Origin: Erpobdella octoculata
Taxonomy: Eukaryota > Annelida > Clitellata > Hirudinida > Erpobdellidae
Direction of reading: 5' to 3'
Assembly (NCBI GenBank): GCA_963978895.1
Contig: OZ022247.1
Span: 14,476,312-14,540,311 of the forward strand
DNA: 64,000 nt
Shown here one piece after another: positions 1 through 12,490 of this stretch; the stretch's first letter is position 1; each line of letters starts with the position of its first letter. Made by a program: the position numbers and the translations under genes. Below the pieces are notes generated by a model. It was given only the letters and a program-made list of their open reading frames with translations. It had not been told where the DNA came from and did not search any database.

Positions 1-387
1 TTACTCTTAGCTGTGATATATTTTACAATAAGTTTTTGGTATGAAATTTTGTATCTTTTTGAGAATTTATTGAAAGCGAGTTTTTAATTTTTCAAATTTT
101 AATTATTTGTTCATATTATTCTAGTATAGAAATATTGTTTAAAAGTAATTTTTTAACAAGAAATTGTTTTTTATTTTTAAATATTTAAGTATTTTTGTTT
201 TTTTTTATTAGTAGGGAGACCCGCATTGTTCAATTTTTTAGCTATAAAATTACATCCGATTAGCAATTTTTTGTATAAATGGACACGAATATTTCTCTGA
301 ATATGTTTTTCAAATGCATCAAACTTAAATTGAATCGGCTCTGGTGTTTCAATTTGATATCGATAGATACATTCATACTTTTGACAA
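1..387. other. AT-rich non-coding sequence
   Basis: No gene is supported. The stretch is AT-rich with long T runs; the only open frame (about 64 codons from 279) has no recognisable domain. It leads into the dispersed repeat that starts near 388. Confidence 0.5.
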
Positions 388-640
388 ACTTTTATTTAGG
401 TTACAATCTCTGTGTGTGTGGCTTTCTCTTTACGCAAATCTTGCAAGTGAAATTTAACCAGCTTTTTGACTAGCTAGGAAGCTCAAACTTTCAGCATATT
501 TTTATATTGGATGACAATACATGATTCAATTGAGAAAAAAATTGTAATTTGAACATCTTTCGTATACATACACACAGACACACATCGAGTGTATTTGAAA
601 TCAAAGTTTGTGTTAAAAAACTTGTTTTTTTTACTTGTTT
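388..640 (+). repeat. Dispersed repeat R1, copy 1
   Basis: About 250 bases matching, in reverse complement and at roughly 85% by eye, the segment at 60197-60450. Shared landmarks are the TTTAGGTTACAATCTCTGTG block, the GCAAATCTTGCAAGTGAAAT block and the closing run before CTTGTTTTT. It is not coding. The second copy lies inside a hAT-type element near a Helitron-like 3' hairpin, so R1 is probably a transposon fragment; the family is not identified. Confidence 0.6.
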
Positions 641-999
641 ATAGATTAGATCCAGTTTATAAAATCAAAAAATTTACAAAATATGTATAATTTAAGGCAC
701 TGAAAAAATCAGTTAAAACTTAAATATTGTAAAAAAAATAAATTCAATGACATAGTGCCTCTGATGCAATCAATCATATTCTGAAAATTGTATCCCCAGA
801 AGAAAAATTTGAATTTGATTTTAAACCAAACCCGATTACTCCCTCAGTGAACTGCAGTTAGCAATCCGTCAAAGATAGATATTTTTTCTAAGTTACAGCC
901 ATGTACATATATATAGTAGTGTAGGTGAGAACAAAGAAATTGCTGTTGCTTAAAAATGCTGAGCTATAACTTTTAATTATAATTATATAATGTTATGTT

Positions 1000-2734
<1,735 letters not shown>

Positions 2735-2926
2735 CTAGCGGACCCGGCGAACTTCGTTTCACCTTAAAGAATGTATTTTTTAAGCAATAAAGAACAATAA
2801 TAACAAACATCATATATATAAGTTTAAAAGAAAACAAAAATAAAAAAACGTTCACTTTAATAGTTTATTAGAAAAACATTGGTTGAACTCGGGTCGATTC
2901 TCATTAATCCAGCACTTTATGATACA

Positions 2927-4898
2927 CTATGTTTTATGTTTTATTATCGGGCAAAAAAACAAATAAATCTGATGGTCTGCCGACACTGAACACGCCACAT
3001 ACAATTGACCATGAGAAAAGCATGCATTATCCAAGTTCAGACCACAAACACTCAAAGATTGGCCTTGTGATTTGTTAATCGTCATTGCAAATGCTTGGCG
3101 AATCGGAAATTGAATTCTTTTAAACTCAAAGGGCAAATCGGTTGGGATCATAGGAATCCTCGGAATGAGTATTTCCTCGCCTTTGAATTTTCCTTTGAGG
3201 ATCGTCGCGTGAAGCACATTGACCATTAGTTTCTTTAAAACCAAACGCGTTCCATTGCATAGTTTTGGTTGGTTTAGATTTCTAAGCATAATAACTACTG
3301 ATCCAACCTTCAGTTGTAAATTGTGCGGTGGTAAGCCAGGCACATCCATGGAGTTCAAAAATTCAGTAGAATAGTTATTGGCTTCATCTTCATTTGTTAC
3401 ACAGTCAACAGATTTGAATGAATGCAGAGTACCAAAAATTTGATTCTGAATTAGAATATTTAAGTCATCCACATCTTTATTCTTAGCCGCCAAAATTGCT
3501 CTCTCACTCAACCATTTGTTCTTTTTATGATTAGCAATGATGTCCAGGAACACTTTATTGATAAGCTCGTCTTTCGATGAAACAAAAGTGCAAAAATTGG
3601 GAGGAAAAGAAATCAATTGGGTCGATTTGTCGACAGGAACACGGCCATTACCGATGTTGAGCAATTGCATGGAGAAATCTTCAGCAGATGGATCGTTCAG
3701 CAATGCAACTCTCATGTTAGAAGACAGCTAAAGTTTCATCACATACGCCACAGATATGATGATTTGAGGGAAGCATTAATTTCATCGGCAGCAGTCGATC
3801 TTGGAATGACTGGCAGTGTTTGGCGGAAATCGCTAGACAATAAAATCATTGCACCTCCAAAATGTCGCGAGTCATTGCGCAGATCTTTCAGTGTTCTATC
3901 AAGTGCTTCCAATGCGCGTTTGTGCGCCATTGTGCACTTGTCCCAGATGATGATTTTAGATGCTACTAAAACTTTTGCCATTGCAGAGTGTTTTGCAATG
4001 TTGCATGTTGGTTGTTCAGTAGTTTGAAGATTTAAGGGCAATTTTAATGCTGAATGAGCCATACGGCATCCTTCTAACAATGCGGCTGCTATTCCAGAAG
4101 AAGCAACTGCTACCGCGATGTCTGATCTCGCACGAACAGTGGCCAATATCAAAGACATGAGAAACGTCTTTCCAGTTCCACCTGGGGCATTAAGAAAAAA
4201 TAAGCCACCATTTCCATTATCGATTGCCTTCATTAATGTATCATACACTTTTTTTGTTGAGGGTTTAAGAAGGGTACATTCGATTGAACTAATTGATCTA
4301 ATTTATGTCGATTATAGCCACATTCACGTTCTAATTCTTGATTAAAAGCATCATTCATTCTACGATCTGGCGCTGGCATTCTTAACTTGACTAACAAACT
4401 ACCACACAACAGGTAACACATGTCTTCAATCAAGAGCAAAGCTTGGTTATGCATCTCTTCATTCACTTCAAGGTCGGGATTAGTTGAACTGACCCGTATT
4501 TGATGTAAAATGTCTTCTGACATGCTATTTTTGTATTTGTTCCACAGTTCACGTGGATTTGATGGAAAGCAGGTGGAAATTATAATAGCAAATAATGTGC
4601 GTATCTGACTTGGAGATGCTGAAATAATTGCTTCAGACATTGTCGTGTCCCAATGATTATCGTTTTCAAGCAACTTGAGCTCTTGACATGCAGCACGAAA
4701 TGTTGGGCACACTATACCATTGATAGTTCGTAGTGATCCAAAAGATGTTGGGCTACAAACATTGACCAACAACAACCTCAAATAGAAGCATTCATCGTTT
4801 TTTGGGTGAACTGTATAAATACGACCAAGAGCATCAGTAGAATACACACCCGGATGTCCAGGAACCGCACTGCCTTGCTTCCGACGTTGACGACGCAA
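2927..4898 (-). pseudogene. Helitron Pif1-like helicase, broken
   Basis: Three consecutive minus-strand blocks form one decayed protein. Block 1 (4898-4233) holds the Helitron linker region (LGRIYTVHP, ECFYLRLLL, DNHWDTTM). Block 2 (4248-3739) has the Walker A motif GGTGKT, a Walker B position reading IIIWDKC where the family usually has DE, and a DFRQTLPVIPR motif. Block 3 (3715-2927) ends in the helicase C-terminal motifs AMTINKSQGQSL and LYVACS. Blocks 1 and 2 are in different frames and blocks 2 and 3 are separated by a break. Known family role: strand unwinding in rolling-circle transposition. With the Rep domain absent, the frames broken and Walker B altered, this copy is not expected to work. 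Confidence 0.85.
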
Positions 4899-4900
4899 AT

Positions 4901-5069
4901 TTCCAGCTTGCGACGAAACGGCCCAGAACGCGACGAAACGGCCGACCTTTGTGACGAATTTTTGTCGCGTTCTGGGCCGTTTCGTCGCAAGCTGGGAATT
5001 TTCGTCGCAATGTCGCGACGAAAATGTACCCTGCGACGAAACGGCTTTGCGACGAATTGGCTAGTATCC
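4901..5069. repeat. TTCGTCGCA hairpin and dispersed unit
   Basis: Bases 4901-4938 and 4961-4998 form a near-perfect inverted repeat (arm core CGTTCTGGGCCGTTTCGTCG) with a 22-base loop. The next segment, 5004-5069, recurs in reverse complement at 22905-22966, essentially identical. GC-rich CGACGAAA units stand out from the AT-rich surroundings. Probably a foldback or MITE insertion inside the Helitron; family unknown. Confidence 0.6.
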
Positions 5070-5734
5070 GATCTTCTGGGTCGCGGCATTGTTATTAATA
5101 ATGTTTTTGTTAAAAGTAATAAAACTTTAAAACTCGCAAATTAATTCCAACGAACGAAAATATAATATTGACAGAACAGCATTGACACTTTGTTAATGCC
5201 AAATGGAAAACAGAAAATGCGAAACTAAAAATCATATATCTAGGCTAAAAATATCTTTTATATTTTTATGGCCCATAAACAATTATTTTATTTTATATTT
5301 TAATTAAAACAAATATTTACTTAATTTTTTCTGTGAGATTTTCAATTGATGAAATAGTCAGAAAATTTAATAAAATGCGCTCTACCCCATTTGTGCATAA
5401 ATGTCATGTCGCGTTAAATTAAACATCTGTATGTCTCGATAACCCAAACTCCAATTTGAAAATTTATTTTTCCGTAAGACCAAATAGAGGGTGCTCTACA
5501 ACTTTGCCATTTGAAGTATTTTTCTAGGACGCACTGTTAAGGCTGTATAGCTACCGGGGTACATACTGCGGTCCCCATGGGCCACTCCATGGTTCAATGT
5601 CAATTTTTTTAGTTATTCTGTTAATAGGAGCTGAGAGAAATCTAATAAATAAAAAATCTCTAAAATCGGTTCAGCCGTTCTTGAGTTATAAGTGTCGTAA
5701 CACAAACCCAACTTCCTTTTATATATATATAAGA

Positions 5735-6005
5735 TTTCTTTGTTTGTTTGTTTGTTTGTTCGTTCGTTCGTTCGTTCGTTCGTTCGTTCGTTCGTTCGTT
5801 CGTTCGTTCGTTCGTTCGTTCGTTCGTTCGTTCGTTCGTTCGTTCGTTCTTCGTTCGTTCGTTCGTTCGTTCGTTCGTTCGTTCGTTCGTTCGTTCGTTC
5901 GTTCGTTCGTTCGTTCGTTCGTTCGTTCGTTCGTTCGTTCGTTCGTTCGTTCGTTCGTTCGTTCGTTCGTTCGTTCGTTCGTTCGTTCGTTCATTCGTTC
6001 ATTCG
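5735..6005 (+). repeat. Tetranucleotide array (right part): TTTG then TTCG
   Basis: Continues the array interrupted at 2734: TTTC, a few TTTG, then about 60 TTCG copies with one phase slip near 5848. Both strands are open over it (RSFV/NERT translations) but it is not coding. Confidence 0.95.
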
Positions 6006-6500
6006 TCAGCTTTAAGCTTGTATTCTTGCAGCTGTGTAGCCATGCTTCCCGATCGAGTTTCGACGGTTCCCTGAACTATCATTCGTTCGCGTTCTTCCAT
6101 TCTCCATCGCTTTGTTTCTTCCCTGTCTCTTTCAGTTCGTTCCTCCTTCCTTCTCACCTCTTCTAATTCTAGCCATCTTAGTCTTCTATTTTCTCGTTTT
6201 TCTTCTAACATCCTCTTTTCTTATTTCAACTTCCTTTCTCGAAACGATCTATCTATTAATTGATTCTCCAATTGTCTTTCTATTTCCAACTTTTTCCTCC
6301 TTTCTTTGCCGTCCAACATACCACTACGTTTTTGTTTTTCGTGACGTTCTCCTTGTTGATCTCCCCATGTCGGATCTTCGCTAAACCCACCAGAGTCTTT
6401 CTTTTCAACGTTCCCCGCATCCTCCAAATCCAGGTAATTGCGCTGGATTTTCACAACCCTCAACACTGGACGACTTACTATCCATCTTCAACCAGATAAG
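6006..6500 (-). pseudogene. Gypsy-type gag remnant, coiled-coil region
   Basis: Two minus-strand open stretches (6466-6221 and 6211-5999) encode highly charged, Glu/Arg-rich sequence (LELEEVRRKEERTERDREE), as in the coiled-coil part of many Gypsy Gag proteins. They lie downstream of the LTR and primer-binding-like site at 6739, and the frame is broken near 6215. The remnant ends at the TTCG array, so protease and polymerase are absent. The assignment rests on context and composition, not on a zinc knuckle. Confidence 0.45.
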
Positions 6501-6738
6501 TATCAATATAAAAGACCTACTTATCTAAACTCAGACCGGCGGGAAAACTCGAAAAGAAACTCAAACCTTGAGCACGGATGAGTCGACTGATTCTAGCCAC
6601 GGAAAGCCTCGTAACTGGTTAGCTGATCCAAGGAGAACTCCACCGGCAAGAGAGATCTTCTTCCCGAACTTGCTTGTCGAACTTTGCTGGAGAGCACTTC
6701 TTTCTTCTTGCTACTTGATCCCACCGCTGCTACCAAAA

Positions 6739-6998
6739 TGTCACAGTCTTCCCTGCAGGAATGCCGTGAACACCAGGAAGAAAAAGACAACACAACAACA
6801 CGACAACAACAACTTTAATAAAGCGCAAATCAAATATAAAAACGAGCAGGACTTCGCCTGATACTAAATAGCTAGACTGTACTGGCGGGGTTCAAAGCGC
6901 TATATATATAGCCTCAGGAAACACGTCAACAAACAACAAGATAGCTGGACTAGGTGAATAGCTGTAGTTGTAGGTGTTCACCTCGTCCAGCTATCTCA
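6739..6998 (-). mobile_element. Gypsy-type LTR remnant (5' LTR)
   Basis: On the minus strand the segment starts TGAGATAGCTGG, has a TATATATA stretch and an ATTAAAG polyadenylation-like signal, and ends TGTGACA. A primer-binding-like TTGGTAGCAGCGGTGG follows. An internal inverted repeat (GATAGCTGGACTAGGTGA and its complement) lies at 6941-6997. No partner LTR was found, so the 5' boundary is tentative. Confidence 0.5.
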
Positions 6999-7009
6999 CC
7001 TTTCAGTTG

Positions 7010-7366
7010 TCGCGTTCATGCTTTAGCGCTCACTCGTTTACTTAATTTAAAGTAATCTCGTTTTCTGCACTCTAATGGAATTTAATTTAATTTGTTTCAA
7101 ACTCTAATTTAATTTAATTTAACTTGTTTCGATTCGTCGCCCGTTTCTTATTTTACGTTGACTTTTTGTTTATTACTTTCGGCTCCGAAGATGGAAAAGG
7201 ATTTCCGAAACTGCAGTAAGCCTAATAAAACATCTAAAACAAGTCTCACGTCTTTCAACTACCGCAAAATCGAGGGCACCATAAAAAAATTGATAAACGC
7301 CAAGTGGGCCATAGTTTTCAACGGAGTGTGTTTAAAAGAAAATATAACGCCAAACTACGCTCGAAA

Positions 7367-7375
<9 letters not shown>
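7010..7375 (+). mobile_element. Penelope-like element fragment (ribozyme plus N-terminal ORF)
   Basis: A hammerhead motif at 7181-7222 is followed by an open frame whose residues (RKIEGTIKKLINAKWAIVF...CLKENITPNYARN) align with those at 14401, 20333 and 20489. The frame ends against (TA)n at the same position (R-N) as the other copies. PLE identity is inferred from the linked GIY-YIG ORF at 14744-15511, which follows the same terminal sequence. The segment 7395-7535 beyond the TA tract is unassigned. Confidence 0.6.
7181..7222 (+). ncRNA. Hammerhead ribozyme motif HHR-1, variant core
   Basis: Type I layout in 42 nt: stem I GGCU/AGCC, core CCGAAGA (canonical CUGANGA, so U4 is C here), stem II GGAAA-AGGA-UUUCC, GAA, stem III ACU/AGU with a tiny loop, then cleavage nucleotide A (GUA triplet). 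The core substitution probably weakens or abolishes activity. Short-stem-III hammerheads are known from Penelope-like elements. Confidence 0.6.
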
Positions 7376-7397
<22 letters not shown>

Positions 7398-7558
7398 GCT
7401 CACGTAAGCTCAGCGTTATCTGGGGTTAACTTCTCATGTCTATGAAAATAGCGTGTTCTTCGAAGTTTCCGATTTCAAAGGAACCTTCGTAAGCGCCTCT
7501 GACTTATCTGGCGCTATATAAATACATTCATATATATATATATATATATATATATTAA

Positions 7559-7747
7559 TGTAAAATCGCTGTTTTTACAATAGGTTTTCCCATTGATAGA
7601 CGTTAAAGGACTTCGAATAACTATTATGGACATTATTATTAAACCAGAAGGTATAACTAGCCGTAACAAAGCTTCATTTATTATTTTCCAATAAAACATC
7701 AAAACCATTCTATTGAGCCCGGTATACGATTTGGTGATATCGTAACA
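7559..7747 (+). repeat. 5' LTR of element A
   Basis: 189 bases, identical by eye to 14059-14247. It carries CCAATAAAA near its 3' end as a possible polyadenylation signal. Bases 7748-7752 (TTGGT) are the left duplication made by Gypsy B. Confidence 0.85.
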
Positions 7748-7752
7748 TTGGT

Positions 7753-10700
7753 TGTTTCAATACTGGTATATACTTTAAACTAGCGTAAAACAGAATAAGG
7801 ATATAAACGTCATTTATTAAAAACCATACGTTCACTCGGTCAAACTCCACGTCAGCAACAACCGCAAGCAAAGACACACCACAGCCTAGATATAATACAA
7901 CAGCGTGCATACAATATAAACCACATATTGTAACATCCTTCCTTCTAATTAAACAGAGCTAACAAAAATGAAATACTTGAGTGTTATAAATGTTCTCAGC
8001 TATACTAAAGATGTGCTTAAAACAATAGAGAGTACGCTTCAAAACTAAAACAAAAAACATGAACAGGTTGTTCGATAAAGTGTCACAGTTAGTTCTGGTA
8101 GCGAATCGGCGGTTTCACATTGCGCCCTGAACGTGTCACATACGGTCTGTCAGCTGCTACAACCTTTTCAATGTTAGAACTGTTCGATGGAGTGTCACGT
8201 TCATCTCGACTGGCTGCATTATGTTGTGTGTTGGCTGACGGAACATCGTCGTCGCTTTGATGGATTGCCGTTGCCAGTGGAGTGTCATGTCCATGTTGTG
8301 TGTTGGCCGGTGGAACGTCGTCGTCGTCGTTCAAGTGGACCGTTGGTGGCTGTTCGACAGTTTTGTTGAGATGTGCGCGATTACGTCGGTATCTCGCTCC
8401 ATCAGCTGTTTGAACATCATAGGAACGTTCGTCTAGACGTTGCTTCACGACGGCTTTCTTCCATACATGGTCACCTATGTTGAAAGGTTTCATTCTCACA
8501 CAATCTCCCTCGTTGAGAGCTGGAAGGTCTTTGGCATGCTTGTTATAGTACTCCTCCTGTCTTGTCTGGTTGGCTTTTTGCCCGCGTTTGACCTGTGCTT
8601 GGTCAACGGACTGTGGTAGAAGAAGTTGTTTGGTCATTGGAAGAGTGGATCTCGTTCTTCTGCTCATCAGTAACTGAACTGGACTGCTGCCAATGCTTTG
8701 TAGTGGAGTGTTACGAACATCGAGCAGTGCTAGGTATGGATCACGACCTGCTTCTTTGGCCTTTTTTAGCGTGATCTTCGCGGATTTCACAGCTGATTCC
8801 GCCTTGCCGTTTGCTTGTGCATGGCCAGGTGATGATGTCACGTGTTCAAAATCAAACTCTTTAGCGAATTTCGCGAATTCGTTCGCACTGTACTGTGGTC
8901 CATTATCACTCACGACCGTCTCCGGGACGCCGTATCGAGCGAAGTGTGCTTTTAGTTTGCGGATGACAGTCGACGACGATGTATCCTCAAGTCTATCAAC
9001 TTCCCAGAAATTGGAATAGTAATCCACGGTCACAAGAAAATCATATCCGTTGCATGCGAACAAATCAGTTCCGATTTTCGCCCACGGACGATCATTTAAT
9101 TCATGGGGCATCAATGTTTCTTTTTGCTGTGCGATCTGGTGACTACAACAAATTTCACACTGCTGCACATGCTTGGTGATATCAGCATTCATTCCAGGCC
9201 AATACAGACACTCGCGCGCGCGGCGCAGACACGCTTCAATGCCCATATGTGAAGAATGTGTTCTATCGACCATTTCTCTCCTCAATGATGCCGGCACTAT
9301 GACTCGTTCGCCACGGCACAGCAGACCGTCTTGTACTGATATTTCATCACGTACTGAATGATATGGCATCACTCGTTGATCCAACTTTGTTTTATCTGCA
9401 GGCCATCCTCGCATCACTGTTTCCTTCAGTGCCTGCAGTGACTCATCAGTCTCTGTTGCCAGACGCAATGCGATGAGTCTTGCCTCAGAGATTGAGACAA
9501 ATCCGGTCATCATGACTTGCTCTAGTTTCAAATGTTTCGCCGTCCCTGGCAGGAATGCACGTGAAAGTGTATCAGCTAGATACATAGACTTTCCTTGTGT
9601 GTATCTGATGGATATTTCGTAGCGTTGTAAGCGTAATAGCATTCCTTGCAGACGTCTTGGTGCTTTGCATAGTGGTTTTTTTACGATGCTCTCCAGAGGT
9701 TTGTGATCTGACAAAATCGTGACTTTCCGACCGTACGTGTACTGGTTGAATTTTTCCACACTGTATACGATTGCCAGCGCTTCTTTTTCTATCTGAGCGT
9801 ACCGCGTCTCGGTATCTGTCAAGGCGCGACTGGCATATGCGATGGGTTGTCCTTCCTGAATTAACGCTGCTCCCAAACCTCTTTCACTGGCATCACACTG
9901 AATTGTCAGTTCTTTCTTCGGATCATAATAACGCAGTATCGGAGCCGTCGCCACGAGGTTCTTGATTTCTTGAAATGCATCATCTTGCTCTTGACCCCAT
10001 GACCATTCTGCATCGGCTCTGGTTAGCTTCCGCAGCGGCTCCATGACGTCACTCAAACGTGGCAAAAATTTGGCGAGATAGTTGACGAATCCATTCACTC
10101 GCTGTACTTCCTCGACGCTGGTTGGCACTGGCAGTTTATTGACAGCTTCGACCTTCGCAGGGTCTGGTTTTAAGCCTTCACTTGACACCACGTGTCCCAG
10201 AAATACGATGGAGCTCTGTCTTAGCTTCAGTTTTTTAGCGTTCAGCCGGATGCCTACCTGACGACATCTCTCAAGCAATCTCACTAATTTCTGATCGTGA
10301 TCTTTCAGAGCTTCGGCATTCGTATCTCCGACACCATACACGATCAAATCATCTGCAATACAGATAACACCAGGCAAATCTCCGACAGCTGCCAAAACTT
10401 TCTTTTGAAATATCTCGCTGGAGACACATGGCCCAAATGGCAAGCGTAAATAACGATACCTTCCGTACGGCGATGCGAACGTTGTCAACAAACTCGACTC
10501 CTCATCGAGTAACACGTGATGGTATCCATTTCGCAAGTCTGCACTACTGAACACTTTTGCCTTCGTCAGCTCAGGTAACACGTCATCGAGAATCGGTAAC
10601 TGGAAATGTTCACGCTTCAATGCAACATTTAATGGCTTTGGGTCTAAACAAATCCTCAGTTCACCTGATTTCTTCATTGTGACTACCATGTTGCTTACCC

Positions 10701-12465
10701 ATTCGGTAGGTCGATCAACTGGACTCAACACCCCCCTCTTAACGAGTAAATCTAGTTCAGCTTTGACACGTCCTTGTATTGATACAGGAATCCTGCGTGC
10801 CGCCGCGACATGTGGACTGACGCTCGGGTCTACCTCCAAGTGCACTGAGCCTGGTAGCGATCCTAGCTCATCAACAAACACGTCTTTGTAATGATCTATC
10901 ACATCGACCGTGCTATTCACAGCAGATACACGCTTGAAATTTTCACTGTGGATTGTCAGCAACCCCATCCGCTGGCTGTCTTTGGCACCTAGTACTGGCA
11001 TCAGGTTTTCTTTCACGACAATGAAATCTACAGGATGTTTCATGTGATTCTTGGGATTGAAGAGGACAACCTTGCATCTACCTATAGGTTTCACCTGTGT
11101 TTGGTTCCACATCACTAGAACTGATCCTGTAGGTCGAATGCTATCTGACTTGACGGAGCGTTCGTTAATCAGATTAACCGAGGCCCCGCTGTCAATCTGC
11201 ATTTTCACGGGTCTTCCTTGGACGTGCATCTCAGCATAAATGGCTTTGCTGGTGCCTACGGCATTCACATTGTCAAACGATACGCCATAGACCCTGTCTT
11301 CATCAGATCCATCGTCAGCAGCTGCATGTACATTGTGTTTCTTGCTGCATTTCACTGCAAAGTGATTTTTTCCTCTGCATATACGGCATGTCTGACCCCA
11401 GGCTGGGCAGTTATCCCTGGTCATCTGGTGTTTACGTCCGCAGAACCTGCAGTCACCGCCCGAGCGGCTCATAGCAGCTTCGCCCAGTCTACATGCATTG
11501 CTGGGTTTTACTTCTGTTTTCTCATTGTGATTTCTGTCACGAAAGTTCTTGTGTGTTGTTACCTTGTGCACTGTGTCTGCACTCGCCATGGTCTTCAGCC
11601 TTGTGTCGGTTGCCTCCGCTGCTCTGCAGATGTCGATACACCTGTGCAATGTCAGTTCTCGTGTCTGAAGTAGTTTTTTTCGGACGGCTGTGTCCCGAAT
11701 ACCGACAACGATCCTGTCGCGCAACAATGTGTCTTTCAAGCAATCACAAAAATTACACGTCTTCTCCAACGTGCGCAGCTGCGTAACGTACGTATCAATG
11801 CTCTCGTCCTGTTGTATGCACGAATTGAAAACATAACGCTCGTATGTCTCGTTGACTTCACCGATGATGATTTCGTCAAATTTTCTAATCACCATGTCGA
11901 TCGTTTGTTCTTCGTCATCAGTGAACTGAAATGCGTTGTACAGCTTAAGCGATTCTTTTCCGATACACGACAGAAACAAGGCAACTTGATAGCGATTGTC
12001 CGCCGAGTCAAGACGTGCGACGATCTGGAAGTTTTTCCACTGCTGCTTGAACAACCCCCAGTTCTCCGATCTTAATTCCGCAGGTTCCAACGCTAACGCT
12101 GATGGCGGAGATATTCCAGGTAAAAACATTGGCTGTACTGCTGCAATATTGTGGTCGGCCATTTCAGATAAAAAATGTAACGAGATAGTTGATACGGTAA
12201 TATCGCTCAGCACGACTCAGTTAAACTTCACCGAAATCCGAGTAATCCTTGTTATAAGCGTTAGTTCAGACCGCTGCCACCATGTTTCAATACTGGTATA
12301 TACTTTAAACTAGCGTAAAACAGAATAAGGATATAAACGTCATTTATTAAAAACCATACGTTCACTCGGTCAAACTCCACGTCAGCAACAACCGCAAGCA
12401 AAGACACACCACAGCCTAGATATAATACAACAGCGTGCATACAATATAAACCACATATTGTAACA
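7753..12465 (-). mobile_element. Gypsy LTR retrotransposon B, structurally complete
   Basis: Minus-strand element with two 183-base LTRs (12283-12465 and 7753-7935), identical by eye, starting TGTTACAATATG and ending GTATTGAAACA. A primer-binding-like TGGTGGCAGCGGTCTGAAC follows the 5' LTR and an AGAAGGAAGGA polypurine tract precedes the 3' LTR. A perfect 5-base duplication TTGGT (7748-7752 and 12466-12470) flanks it. A single long gag-pol frame is open throughout. Identical LTRs and an open frame point to recent insertion. Metaviridae-type; Mag/SURL lineage is my guess from the Gag style. Confidence 0.93.
8089..12213 (-). CDS. Gypsy B gag-pol polyprotein, uninterrupted
   Basis: 1374-residue frame. 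Gag N-terminal part (about 30-230), then two zinc knuckles around 255-270 (CRFCGRKH...) and 276-289 (CRICRGKNHFAVKC). Protease with DSGA at 341-344. Reverse transcriptase with RLPFG-type and IADD (619-622) motifs. RNase H (QCDASERGLGAAL). Integrase with an HHCC zinc site (HSSHMG...CEICC) and D-D-E residues in GTDLFA, VSDNGPQ and GKAESAV. There is no envelope ORF. Gag and pol share one frame, unlike F. The start may instead be Met18 (MADHNIAA), also in frame. The element could supply enzymes in trans to element A and its relatives; that is inference. Confidence 0.93.
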   Translation of the reverse strand: MLSDITVSTISLHFLSEMADHNIAAVQPMFLPGISPPSALALEPAELRSENWGLFKQQWKNFQIVARLDSADNRYQVALFLSCIGKESLKLYNAFQFTDDEEQTIDMVIRKFDEIIIGEVNETYERYVFNSCIQQDESIDTYVTQLRTLEKTCNFCDCLKDTLLRDRIVVGIRDTAVRKKLLQTRELTLHRCIDICRAAEATDTRLKTMASADTVHKVTTHKNFRDRNHNEKTEVKPSNACRLGEAAMSRSGGDCRFCGRKHQMTRDNCPAWGQTCRICRGKNHFAVKCSKKHNVHAAADDGSDEDRVYGVSFDNVNAVGTSKAIYAEMHVQGRPVKMQIDSGASVNLINERSVKSDSIRPTGSVLVMWNQTQVKPIGRCKVVLFNPKNHMKHPVDFIVVKENLMPVLGAKDSQRMGLLTIHSENFKRVSAVNSTVDVIDHYKDVFVDELGSLPGSVHLEVDPSVSPHVAAARRIPVSIQGRVKAELDLLVKRGVLSPVDRPTEWVSNMVVTMKKSGELRICLDPKPLNVALKREHFQLPILDDVLPELTKAKVFSSADLRNGYHHVLLDEESSLLTTFASPYGRYRYLRLPFGPCVSSEIFQKKVLAAVGDLPGVICIADDLIVYGVGDTNAEALKDHDQKLVRLLERCRQVGIRLNAKKLKLRQSSIVFLGHVVSSEGLKPDPAKVEAVNKLPVPTSVEEVQRVNGFVNYLAKFLPRLSDVMEPLRKLTRADAEWSWGQEQDDAFQEIKNLVATAPILRYYDPKKELTIQCDASERGLGAALIQEGQPIAYASRALTDTETRYAQIEKEALAIVYSVEKFNQYTYGRKVTILSDHKPLESIVKKPLCKAPRRLQGMLLRLQRYEISIRYTQGKSMYLADTLSRAFLPGTAKHLKLEQVMMTGFVSISEARLIALRLATETDESLQALKETVMRGWPADKTKLDQRVMPYHSVRDEISVQDGLLCRGERVIVPASLRREMVDRTHSSHMGIEACLRRARECLYWPGMNADITKHVQQCEICCSHQIAQQKETLMPHELNDRPWAKIGTDLFACNGYDFLVTVDYYSNFWEVDRLEDTSSSTVIRKLKAHFARYGVPETVVSDNGPQYSANEFAKFAKEFDFEHVTSSPGHAQANGKAESAVKSAKITLKKAKEAGRDPYLALLDVRNTPLQSIGSSPVQLLMSRRTRSTLPMTKQLLLPQSVDQAQVKRGQKANQTRQEEYYNKHAKDLPALNEGDCVRMKPFNIGDHVWKKAVVKQRLDERSYDVQTADGARYRRNRAHLNKTVEQPPTVHLNDDDDVPPANTQHGHDTPLATAIHQSDDDVPSANTQHNAASRDERDTPSNSSNIEKVVAADRPYVTRSGRNVKPPIRYQN

Positions 12466-12490
12466 TTGGTGTCAGAATTGGGATACAAGA

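Larger units (their letters stand above)
2735..5734 (-). mobile_element. Helitron, degenerate, inside a tetranucleotide array
   Basis: Rolling-circle transposon on the minus strand. Its 5' end reads TCTTATATATATATAAAAGG at 5734, followed by the AACTCAAGAACGGCTGAACC block typical of Helitron 5' termini. Its 3' end at 2738-2735 is CTAG, preceded by a short hairpin (GGTGAA/TTCGCC) and CCGGGTCCG. The flanking bases are A before TC and T after CTAG, as expected for A|T insertion. It retains only a helicase C-terminal region; the Rep nuclease domain is missing, and a foldback segment at 4901-5069 occupies that place. Non-autonomous in its present state. Confidence 0.85.

Noticed and set aside
5719..6166. 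Open frames on both strands with RSFV/NERT repeats
   Set aside because: TTCG repeat translations. The part beyond 6005 on the minus strand is treated separately as a gag remnant.
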